From Aerococcaceae bacterium (GTDB taxonomy: Bacteria > Bacillota > Bacilli > Lactobacillales > Aerococcaceae): a stretch of 43,906 nucleotides of DNA. This document shows, in pieces, positions 35,043-42,488 of this stretch. A program made the position numbers and the translations under genes. The notes below the pieces were generated by a model. That model saw only the letters and a list, made by a program, of their open reading frames with translations, searched no databases and was not told the origin of the DNA. Position 1 is the stretch's first letter, and the number at the start of each line of letters is the position of its first letter. The stretch is from NCBI GenBank assembly GCA_030525795.1, contig JAUNEB010000008.1, positions 1-43,906 on the forward strand. Reading direction: 5' to 3'.

Positions 35043-36176
35043 TTAATCCAAATATGGCACGACTTGTACTTTATTGGTGTAATAGGTCATACGAGCTTCA
35101 ATTTGTTCATACAATGCTTCACCGTTAGGAATGCCATATTTTTCCCAGTCTGCAAGTGGCACGACTAAATATTCCGTTGTTTCAGGTAAGCCAAAATTAT
35201 ACGTCGGCATGAAGCGCATGGAATCGACTTCTACGCCGTTCGCTGTTTTGCGATAAGTCACTTCTGTAATGCCTCCGATTTTGGTTTCCACTTCATATTG
35301 CCCTGTCAAAAAGTTTCCGTGTGAAAAAATCCCTGCTTGCGCTTCGTTATAGTGGATAAATGGCTCCAAAACGTGTGGATGCCCACCCAAAATGAAGTTT
35401 GCGCCTGCATCGCGTGCTACATTGTGTACTTCAAATTGATAATGAAGCGGAAGTGGCTCGTATTCTTCACCATTTTGGATGATGACAACCGATACGTCGA
35501 CTTGTTCATTGAGTGCTTCAATTTCAAGTGGCATCAAATGCGTGTCAATGAGCGTATTCAAATACGTTTGGTCTTCAGGCAAGTAGTTGCCGTTCGTTCC
35601 GTATGCATAAGCCAAAAAGCCTACTTTAATGCCATTTTTTTCGATGATACGCGGCGTATTGTAGTCGTCCCAACTTTCGTAGCTTCCTACGTAAAGCATC
35701 TCACGATTTTTGAGCGCTTGAATCGAGGCGTAAGCTCCTTCGGCGCCTAAATCCATTGTGTGATTCGTCGTGTTATTGACAATATCGACGCCAACGTTTT
35801 TGAGAGTGTCGATAATTTCAGATGGCGCGTTGAAAAGCGGATAACTTGAAAGTGGCAATGTATCGCCTGCGGCAATCGTTTCTAAATTGGCAATGGTAAT
35901 ATCGGCATTTTCGATGTAAGGTTTGACAGGTTCTAACATGCTATCAAACGCAAAGCCATTTTCAGTACGGACCGTTTCGTACACAAAATCATGTAGCAAA
36001 ATGTCGCCAATCGCGCGAATGGTGATGGTACTGCCTGATTTTTGTGCGCTCACTTCGCTATTTTTTGTGACGCTCACAATTGAAGAAGGTTGACTTTCTT
36101 CCCGAACGGGAGTGGTGGCACCGCATGCGCTCAAGCCAATCGCGGTTAAGCACATCAGTATTTTTTTATAGGTCAT
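35043..36176 (-). CDS. CapA/PgsA-type metallophosphatase lipoprotein
   Basis: A 377-residue lipoprotein: MTYKKILMCLTAIGLSAC places the lipobox Cys at residue 18. The mature part is a PGA_cap domain, with metal-site motifs TIRAIGDILLHD, TIANLETIA, DIVNNTTNHTMDLG and LGGHPHVLEPF. Relatives take part in poly-gamma-glutamate capsule synthesis or other surface polymers, but stand-alone copies without capB/capC, as here, are common and of unknown function. The frame is open to 36239, inside pyc; I start at 36176 because the signal peptide begins there and a GGAGG site lies 10 nt upstream. The gene follows pyc by only 5 bp. Confidence 0.87.
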   Translation of the reverse strand: MTYKKILMCLTAIGLSACGATTPVREESQPSSIVSVTKNSEVSAQKSGSTITIRAIGDILLHDFVYETVRTENGFAFDSMLEPVKPYIENADITIANLETIAAGDTLPLSSYPLFNAPSEIIDTLKNVGVDIVNNTTNHTMDLGAEGAYASIQALKNREMLYVGSYESWDDYNTPRIIEKNGIKVGFLAYAYGTNGNYLPEDQTYLNTLIDTHLMPLEIEALNEQVDVSVVIIQNGEEYEPLPLHYQFEVHNVARDAGANFILGGHPHVLEPFIHYNEAQAGIFSHGNFLTGQYEVETKIGGITEVTYRKTANGVEVDSMRFMPTYNFGLPETTEYLVVPLADWEKYGIPNGEALYEQIEARMTYYTNKVQVVPYLD

Positions 36177-36181
36177 GAATG

Positions 36182-39100
36182 TTAGTCCTCCAATTCGATG
36201 AGCAAGTCGCCTGCGGTGACTTGTTTGCCTGCTTGGCAATGGATTTTTTTGATAGTTGCTGATTTCGGTGCTTGAATCGTCGTTTCCATTTTCATTGCTT
36301 CGGTAACGATGAGTAGCTGATTTTTGTCGATGGTTTGTCCTTCGCGTACTTCTACTGAAACGACCGTTCCAGGCATTTGTGCCGCAATATGGTTTGGATT
36401 GTGTTTGTCGGCTTTTTGTTGGCGGATTTGTGCCTGCGGAACGTGCAAATCATCAATTTCAACAGAATGGGACATGCCATTCAGTTCAAAATATACCGTT
36501 CGTTGCCCGGTTTCATTGACGGGACTAATACTGCGCAATTCAATCATCACCGTTTTGCCAGGTTCTAATTCGACGGCTAATACTTCGTTCATTTCCATCC
36601 CATAGAAAAAGGTTGGCGTTTCTAACATATGCAACAATCCATAAATTTCCACAAAATCTAAAAATTCCAAGTACACTTTTGGATATAACGCATGGCTCAA
36701 CAAGGAACTTTGCTCCACTGGATGATAGTGTTTCGCTTGCACGACTTCTTTAGCCGCATCAAAATCATACGCTGCCATCAATTCGCCTGGTCGTACGCTA
36801 TAAGGCTCAATGCCTTTAAGAACGACTTGTTGGAGTGCTTTGTTCATGCCCAATGGCGGCTGACCAATATCTCCTTTGAAAAATTCAATAACTGATTGTG
36901 GAAAATCAAGGATATTACCTTTTTCGATGACGGATTGTTCGTCCAAGTCATTTTGCACCATGAAAAGTGCCATGTCGCCGACAACTTTTGAAGATGGCGT
37001 TACTTTGACAATGTCGCCGAACAATAAATTGACGCGGCGATACATTTCGACGACTTCCCCAAATCGCTCGCCTAAACCAAGCGATTGAGCTTGCATTTCC
37101 AAGTTGCTATATTGTCCGCCTGGCATTTCATAGTCGTAAACTTTTGTCCAGTTAGTTTTCATGTTACTTTCAAAAAGCGCATAATAATCGCGTGTGGTCC
37201 GCCAATAAGTTGCTAAGGCATCATTGGCTTCCAAATTGACATTGATTTGGCGAGTTGTTCCTTGCCTTGCATAAAATAGCGCGTTCGCATTCGGTTGCGA
37301 AATCAAACCAGATAAAGCTTCGTTCGCAGTATCCACAATATCTACACCTGCATCAATGGCACGTGAATAAGTCATCAAAGCGTTACCACTTGTATCGTGC
37401 GTATGCAAATGGATTGGGATGGAGATTACTTTTTTCAAGGCGGTAATGAGTTGATAAGCTGCTTCAGGTTTCAACAATCCTGACATATCTTTAATCGCCA
37501 AGAGATGAATTCCCAATGCTTCGTATTCCTTGGCTAACTGGACATAATAATCAAGCGTATACAGATTTGAACGTTCAGGGTTCAAAATATCGCCCGTATA
37601 ACAAATTGCGCCTTCTACCAGTTTGCCTGTTTTCAAAGCGGCTTGCACGGGAACTTTCATCGCTTCTACCCAGTTCAATGAATCAAAAATACGAAATACA
37701 TCGATGCCTTCTTGAGCGGCTGTTTGAATGAATGATTCCACGACATTATCGGGATAATTTTTGTAGCCGACGGCGTTTCCAGCTCGCAACAACATTTGAA
37801 ACGCCATGTCTGGCATTAAACGTCGCAACGTTCGTAGACGCTCCCAAGGGCTTTCTTTTAAGAAGTTATACGCGACATCGAACGTTGCGCCGCCCCACAT
37901 TTCGATGGAGAAGTAATCGGTCATCGTTTCGTTCATGAACGGAGCGACCGTCGCCATATCGTGCGTTCTCAAGCGTGTTGCCAACAACGACTGATGTCCG
38001 TCGCGCAAGGTTGTGTCGGTTAATAATACATTTTTTTCCGCTAAAATGGCGTTCACAACGGCTTGTGGGCCTTCTTTGTCCAGTAATTGTTTGAAAGTAG
38101 GCTTGATGGAGGTGGCTAATTTGGTTTTATGGTGCGTACGTTTTTTGAAAGAGGAAGGATGAATTGTTTGGCGAAGTCCTTCAACTTGCGGCACTTCACG
38201 CAAAGCAAATTGCGGTTTCGACATTTTGCCAATGCCTGGAAATCCATTCACGGTAACGTTCGCAATGTATTTGAGCAATTTATTGCCACGGTCGCGCGCT
38301 GGAATAAAGGTGAATAGTTCGCTGCGCGTATCAATAAAGCTTGTATCATAATTTCCTACGATAAAATCTGGGTGTTTCATAATATTTTGCAAAAAGCGCA
38401 AATTTGTTTTCAAGCCGTTAATTTTCATTTCGTCTAATGCGCGCTGCATTTTTTCAACGGCGCCTTTTGGCGAAGAAGCATAAGAAGAAATTTTAACGAG
38501 CAACGAATCATAAAACGGCGTCACTTTCGCACCTTTGAATGCGTCGCCTGCGTCCAGACGAATTCCAAAACCGCCTGGAGATTGGTATGCCAAAATGCGA
38601 CCTGAATCTGGTGCAAATTGGTTGAGCGGATCTTCGGTTGTAATGCGGCATTGAATTGCGTAGCCATTGAGTCGAATCGCTTCTTGCGACGGCACTTGCA
38701 TGGCTTCAAATAAGTTTTCACCATCTGCAATCAATAATTGCGCTTTTACGATGTCGATACCGGTCACTATTTCGGTAATCGTATGCTCCACTTGAATACG
38801 TGGATTGACTTCAATAAAGTAAAAATCATCGCCCGACACCAAAAACTCTACCGTTCCCGCATTGAGATAGCCAATGTGTTGCATTAACTGCAAGGAAGCG
38901 TCGGTCAATTTTTGGCGCATGGTTTCGGAAAGTCCAAATGATGGCGCCACTTCTACAACTTTTTGATGGCGGCGTTGAATCGAGCAGTCGCGTTCATAAA
39001 GATGCGCCACATTGCCGTAGCTATCCCCCAAAATTTGTACTTCAATGTGCTTCGGATTTTGGACGTAGCGTTCGGCGTATAAGCGATCATCTCCAAAAGA

Positions 39101-39679
39101 AGTTTGTGCTTCGGATTTGGCACGGTCATAAGCATCACGTAATTCGTCTGCTTGTTTGACAATGCGCATGCCTTTTCCGCCGCCACCACTGACCGCTTTA
39201 ATCATAATAGGATATCCATGTTGCGCCACAAAGGCTTCAATTTCTTCAAAAGATTTTACAGCGCCTTGTGTGCCAGGAATCACAGGCAAACCTGCTGACA
39301 GAGCCGTTTCTCTCGCTTTTGTTTTATTGCCGAACATTTGCAAATGACGAATTGCAGGTCCGACAAAAATAATGCCTTCTTCTTGGCAACGACGCGCAAA
39401 GATTTCATTTTCGCTCAAAAAGCCGTATCCTGGATGAATCGCATCTACTTGTTTCGCTTTCGCAAGCGCAATGATGCCTTCAATGTCTAAGTAGGCTTCG
39501 ATGGGACCTAAGTCTTCGCCAATTAAATACGATTCGTCTGCTTTTTGGCGATGGAGGGTGCCGATATCTTCTTTGGAATAAATGCAAACGGTTTGTATGC
39601 CGAGTTCTTTGCACGCACGCACGATACGAATGGCAATTTCACCGCGATTGGCTACTAATACTTTTTGAATACGCTTCAT
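36182..39679 (-). CDS. pyc: Pyruvate carboxylase
   Basis: A 1165-residue biotin enzyme that carboxylates pyruvate to oxaloacetate, refilling the pool used for aspartate and related products. Order of domains: biotin carboxylase with ATP-grasp (about 1-450; MIKAVSGGGGKGMRIV, EVNPRIQVEHTITE), carboxyltransferase (about 535-805; LLTDTTLRDGHQSLLATR, HLHTHDTSG metal site), PC tetramerisation region, and a C-terminal biotinyl domain with EAMKMET, biotin on Lys1130. Full length, no frameshift. The ATG at 39679 has GGAGGGATATC upstream, 12 bp after the nuclease gene. Confidence 0.98.
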   Translation of the reverse strand: MKRIQKVLVANRGEIAIRIVRACKELGIQTVCIYSKEDIGTLHRQKADESYLIGEDLGPIEAYLDIEGIIALAKAKQVDAIHPGYGFLSENEIFARRCQEEGIIFVGPAIRHLQMFGNKTKARETALSAGLPVIPGTQGAVKSFEEIEAFVAQHGYPIMIKAVSGGGGKGMRIVKQADELRDAYDRAKSEAQTSFGDDRLYAERYVQNPKHIEVQILGDSYGNVAHLYERDCSIQRRHQKVVEVAPSFGLSETMRQKLTDASLQLMQHIGYLNAGTVEFLVSGDDFYFIEVNPRIQVEHTITEIVTGIDIVKAQLLIADGENLFEAMQVPSQEAIRLNGYAIQCRITTEDPLNQFAPDSGRILAYQSPGGFGIRLDAGDAFKGAKVTPFYDSLLVKISSYASSPKGAVEKMQRALDEMKINGLKTNLRFLQNIMKHPDFIVGNYDTSFIDTRSELFTFIPARDRGNKLLKYIANVTVNGFPGIGKMSKPQFALREVPQVEGLRQTIHPSSFKKRTHHKTKLATSIKPTFKQLLDKEGPQAVVNAILAEKNVLLTDTTLRDGHQSLLATRLRTHDMATVAPFMNETMTDYFSIEMWGGATFDVAYNFLKESPWERLRTLRRLMPDMAFQMLLRAGNAVGYKNYPDNVVESFIQTAAQEGIDVFRIFDSLNWVEAMKVPVQAALKTGKLVEGAICYTGDILNPERSNLYTLDYYVQLAKEYEALGIHLLAIKDMSGLLKPEAAYQLITALKKVISIPIHLHTHDTSGNALMTYSRAIDAGVDIVDTANEALSGLISQPNANALFYARQGTTRQINVNLEANDALATYWRTTRDYYALFESNMKTNWTKVYDYEMPGGQYSNLEMQAQSLGLGERFGEVVEMYRRVNLLFGDIVKVTPSSKVVGDMALFMVQNDLDEQSVIEKGNILDFPQSVIEFFKGDIGQPPLGMNKALQQVVLKGIEPYSVRPGELMAAYDFDAAKEVVQAKHYHPVEQSSLLSHALYPKVYLEFLDFVEIYGLLHMLETPTFFYGMEMNEVLAVELEPGKTVMIELRSISPVNETGQRTVYFELNGMSHSVEIDDLHVPQAQIRQQKADKHNPNHIAAQMPGTVVSVEVREGQTIDKNQLLIVTEAMKMETTIQAPKSATIKKIHCQAGKQVTAGDLLIELED

Positions 39680-39691
39680 GATATCCCTCCG

Positions 39692-40312
39692 TTATTGTTG
39701 TGTGAATTTCCCTTTGGAGTTGACATAGCCGTCGATACTCCAAATATTTAGCTTTTGCTTTTTAGCAATGTCTTGCGCTTGGCGAAATTGTGCTTCTAAC
39801 GAATTATTAGGCGGATTCACATAGGAAACAGAGGCCAAGCCTTCTTTCAACAGTTGCTCAGCTACCAAAATATCATCCGCGTAAACGTAAGCCAAGTAAC
39901 GATCGTAGTCATCCGTTCTAGGCCCTTTATCAAATACAACGTACACTTGTTTTGCCGATTGAAGAATTGCCTCATTACGTTTGGCAGATTCTTTCCCAAA
40001 AGGTTGCGGTTGTAAGCCTTCTTTAACCGATTCAGGCGTATCAATCATTAAGTAACGCACACGCACTTCTTGGTTGTTCATCATCACAATAATCGTATCG
40101 CCGTCTACTACACGCTTAAATTCGACCGCTACTTTTTCGTCGGACGTTGTTGAGGATGTCTGCGTTGTCGGCGTAGTGTCCGCTTTGTTTTGATTGGACT
40201 CTTCACCCAAAAAGTTTGGCGCTACCCAGCCAAGCACCGCAACGACTAATAATTGCACCGCTAATTTAATCCAACCTTCTTTTGTTTTTGGCAATTGTGT
40301 ACGTTTTCTCAT
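39692..40312 (-). CDS. Membrane-anchored thermonuclease-like (SNase) protein
   Basis: A 206-residue protein. A basic N-terminus and one membrane helix (about 15-33, IKLAVQLLVVAVLGWVAP) act as signal anchor; a Thr/Ser-rich linker (45-57) leads to a staphylococcal-nuclease fold. The active-site set is conserved: Asp72 in VVDGDT, Arg86, Asp91 and Glu94 in RYLMIDTPE, and Arg138 in RTDDYDR. It probably cuts DNA and RNA outside the cell in a calcium-dependent way, for nutrient recovery or matrix escape. First gene of the long operon with pyc. The ATG at 40312 is preceded by a GGGAGGAA site. Confidence 0.9.
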   Translation of the reverse strand: MRKRTQLPKTKEGWIKLAVQLLVVAVLGWVAPNFLGEESNQNKADTTPTTQTSSTTSDEKVAVEFKRVVDGDTIIVMMNNQEVRVRYLMIDTPESVKEGLQPQPFGKESAKRNEAILQSAKQVYVVFDKGPRTDDYDRYLAYVYADDILVAEQLLKEGLASVSYVNPPNNSLEAQFRQAQDIAKKQKLNIWSIDGYVNSKGKFTQQ

Positions 40313-40342
40313 GCTGATTCCTCCCGTTCAATATACCTTGTC

Positions 40343-40351
40343 ATTATAGCA
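40343..40351 (-). promoter_or_regulatory. Promoter of the nuclease-pyc operon
   Basis: -10 TATAAT (40343-40348) with TGC in front (extended -10); no good -35. No terminator was seen between here and 32504, so it may drive six genes. Confidence 0.6.
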
Positions 40352-40438
40352 TATTTCCACACGTTTTTCACGATAAAGTTACGGATTATTAATTTATCCT
40401 TTTTAAGCTTTTTACTGTTTTTCGTCTTTAATTTTGTG

Positions 40439-40444
40439 TATAAT
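40439..40444 (+). promoter_or_regulatory. Likely -10 of the AraC-type gene
   Basis: TATAAT 31 bp before the start codon at 40475, preceded by GTG; the -35 position (TGTTTT, 40416-40421) is weak. Confidence 0.5.
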
Positions 40445-40474
40445 GAAAGTGAAATTTTTTAAGGAGTGAGCGTC

Positions 40475-41638
40475 ATGTATATTAAAACCACCTCGTTAGC
40501 CCACACTCAATATTTTGATACGATTAATTTTTCGTACAATGTCGATAATAAGCCTGTTAAGCAGCTAATGACGATTAAAGCCAAGCAAAGCGACACGTTT
40601 TTCCGTTTCAAAAAACGCGTGACTGTTACCGCAGAAAAAGGCATTGCGCTCATTATTTTGGCTACGCATCCTGAAAATCCTGAAACTTACAAAGAATTCG
40701 TCTTACAAGGCTCTATTTCGATTCATCCGAATATTTGCTTTAACGTTTTGACAATTACGGATCGTTGTAGCATTTATTTAGAGCCACACAAACACGACGA
40801 GCCTAAAACTGTCTACGCGACTCAAACGCTGCAAGTGAAAGAATTTATGGAAGAAATTCATATTAACAAAGTATACGGTTTTTTCTATCAAGTCAAAACA
40901 GCGCCCTATACTTATTTGAATGACGAACATAATTATTTTGAAATGACGATTGTCGATCAAGGCGAACTCGTTCATCACGTAGACGGCAACGAAATCATCT
41001 CACACAAACATGATTGTGTTCTCTATTTTCCAAATCAACGTCATTCCCAAAAAGTTATTCAAGACGGCGTGACAACTTACTTATCCATTATGTTTGACGC
41101 GACCGGCATCGACCCAAAAATCGCCAACAAATCTTTCCATTTGGGAAATCATCATACGCATTTAATTGAGCGCATGATTGAATTATCAAATCATCCAAGC
41201 GTTGACTATTATAAAGACGAAATGATTTTGCAATTCAAGTCGATCATTATCAATATGTTGCGTGGCAATGCTGATACGACCGAAGAACCGAGCACTTCGA
41301 TGCGTGAAAACTACGAAAATGAGCTTTTCCAAACCATTGTTGATTACTTACACACGCATATCGAACAAGAAAACCAAGTCAATGACTTAGTCAATCATTT
41401 TTCATTATCGCGCTCAACGATCCAAATGCTGTTCAAAAAATATGCCCATACCTCACCTAAAAACTACATCAATCGCCTGCGTCTCAAACGTAGCCGCGTG
41501 CTCATTAAAGAATCCAAATTGAGTTTGTCCGAAATCGCAACAGAACTTGGTTACGGTTCTATTCAATATTTTTCACGTGCCTTCAGCAAAGAATTTGGCA
41601 TTAGCCCTTCAAACTACGCAAAATCATTGATAAAATAA
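40475..41638 (+). CDS. AraC-family transcriptional regulator with cupin domain
   Basis: A 387-residue regulator. An N-terminal part of about 110 residues that I do not recognise precedes a cupin-like ligand domain (about 150-210; FEMTIVDQGELVHHVDGNE, LYFPNQRH). The C-terminal AraC double helix-turn-helix spans about 285-385, with SLSRSTIQMLFKKYAHTSPKNY and LSEIATELGYGSIQYFSRAF. Such proteins usually activate sugar or surface-metabolism genes next to them; no such genes are adjacent, so the target is unknown. A GTG at 40466 is in frame, but AAGGAG would touch it; the ATG at 40475 has the site at the proper 8-nt distance. It is divergent from the nuclease-pyc operon. Confidence 0.9.
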   Translation: MYIKTTSLAHTQYFDTINFSYNVDNKPVKQLMTIKAKQSDTFFRFKKRVTVTAEKGIALIILATHPENPETYKEFVLQGSISIHPNICFNVLTITDRCSIYLEPHKHDEPKTVYATQTLQVKEFMEEIHINKVYGFFYQVKTAPYTYLNDEHNYFEMTIVDQGELVHHVDGNEIISHKHDCVLYFPNQRHSQKVIQDGVTTYLSIMFDATGIDPKIANKSFHLGNHHTHLIERMIELSNHPSVDYYKDEMILQFKSIIINMLRGNADTTEEPSTSMRENYENELFQTIVDYLHTHIEQENQVNDLVNHFSLSRSTIQMLFKKYAHTSPKNYINRLRLKRSRVLIKESKLSLSEIATELGYGSIQYFSRAFSKEFGISPSNYAKSLIK

Positions 41639-41640
41639 CA

Positions 41641-41667
41641 AAAAGTCGGGAAAATCCCGACTTTTTT
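41641..41667. terminator. Bidirectional terminator between the AraC-type gene and csp
   Basis: AAAAGTCGGGA (41641-41651) pairs with TCCCGACTTTT (41655-41665), with T-run on the right and A-run on the left. It serves the two convergent genes. Confidence 0.92.
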
Positions 41668-41678
41668 ATCGTTAATAA

Positions 41679-41879
41679 TTAAGCTTTAACAACGTTTGTT
41701 GCTTGTAAGCCGCGTGCGCCTTCTTCAACTTCAAAAGATACTGCTTGACCTTCTTCTAAAGATTTGAAGCCTTCGCCTTGAATTGCTGAGAAATGTACGA
41801 ATACATCTGAATCGCCTTCGCGCTCGATGAATCCGAAGCCTTTTTCTGCGTTAAACCATTTTACTTTTCCTTGTTCCAT
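41679..41879 (-). CDS. Cold-shock protein (CspA/CspB family)
   Basis: A 66-residue single-domain RNA chaperone. It begins [22 protein letters not shown]1 (KGFGFI, 13-18) and RNP2 (VFVHF, 26-30) form the nucleic-acid surface. It melts structure in mRNA. The ATG has AAAGGAGTTTCATT upstream, and the best promoter lies about 110 bp away, leaving a long 5' leader as in many cold-inducible csp genes. Confidence 0.97.
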   Translation of the reverse strand: MEQGKVKWFNAEKGFGFIEREGDSDVFVHFSAIQGEGFKSLEEGQAVSFEVEEGARGLQATNVVKA

Positions 41880-41985
41880 AATGAAACTCCTTTCGTGCTA
41901 AGCACTTGATAATTATTTTGCTGATGTATAGTACGAAAAGATGTTACATGAAACAAAATTAAGACCTATTACAAAAGACACTCTA

Positions 41986-42014
41986 ATCATACCATGTCCT
42001 TTTGCAAAAAGCAA
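41986..42014 (-). promoter_or_regulatory. Candidate promoter of the csp gene
   Basis: -35 TTGCTT (42009-42014), 17-nt spacer, -10 TATGAT (41986-41991) with TGG in front. A start near 41979 gives a leader of about 100 nt. A weaker alternative (TTGTTT/TACTAT) lies closer to the gene. Confidence 0.5.
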
Positions 42015-42024
42015 TCAAATTCAT

Positions 42025-42053
42025 AAAAAGTATTAAAATATCACTAATTACTT
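42025..42053 (-). terminator. Probable terminator after the DUF4430-type gene
   Basis: Minus-strand AAGTAATTA pairs with TAATACTT (one bulge), followed by T residues. It is weak and AT-rich. Confidence 0.45.
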
Positions 42054-42063
42054 ATCAAATAGC

Positions 42064-42441
42064 CTAATTCCAGTCACTTGTTAAGTCAAAAGTAACTTTG
42101 TCACCTTCTTTAAGCTGGACGTCTGCCGCACCTGTTGTTGCCATTTCATCGTTGACCAGTAGTTTCCACCAACGGCCTACGTTGTCTCCTTTGTCCGATT
42201 CAATGCCTGCGATGCTTTGAATGAGCCCTTTTTCTTCTTTAATGTCGTAGTTGGCTTTCATCGCATCCAAAATATCTTCCTTATCCGCAACGGTAATGGT
42301 TTTGGCTTGTGAATCAACAGCCTTCCCTTGCACCAAAATTTCTACTTTGACATTAATCGTGTTGTTTGTTGTCGGCTGCGATGCTTGACACCCTGCCAAC
42401 ACAACTAAAAAACTTAATAATGCGATTATTTTTTTCATCAT
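42064..42441 (-). CDS. Lipoprotein with DUF4430-like domain
   Basis: A 125-residue lipoprotein. MMKKIIALLSFLVVLAG leads to lipobox Cys18. The mature part looks like DUF4430 (transcobalamin-C-terminal-like): ILDAMKANYDIKEEKG, GRWWKLLVNDEMATTGAADVQLKEGDKVTFDL. Such domains occur beside cobalamin or other ECF-type uptake genes, none of which is in this window. ATGATG double start at 42441, with AAAGGAAA upstream. It lies 47 bp after the wall-protein gene with a hairpin between. Confidence 0.78.
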   Translation of the reverse strand: MMKKIIALLSFLVVLAGCQASQPTTNNTINVKVEILVQGKAVDSQAKTITVADKEDILDAMKANYDIKEEKGLIQSIAGIESDKGDNVGRWWKLLVNDEMATTGAADVQLKEGDKVTFDLTSDWN

Positions 42442-42460
42442 TTATTTCCTTTCAAGAGAA

Positions 42461-42482
42461 ACAGACCACTTGCGTGATCTGT
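42461..42482. terminator. Hairpin between the wall-protein gene and the DUF4430-type gene
   Basis: ACAGACCAC (42461-42469) pairs with GTGATCTGT (42474-42482), one G-U, 4-nt loop. On the minus strand the following T stretch is interrupted (TTTCTCTT), so it may stop the wall-protein transcript only partly; on the plus strand it is followed by TTTTTT. Confidence 0.55.
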
Positions 42483-42488
42483 CATTTT

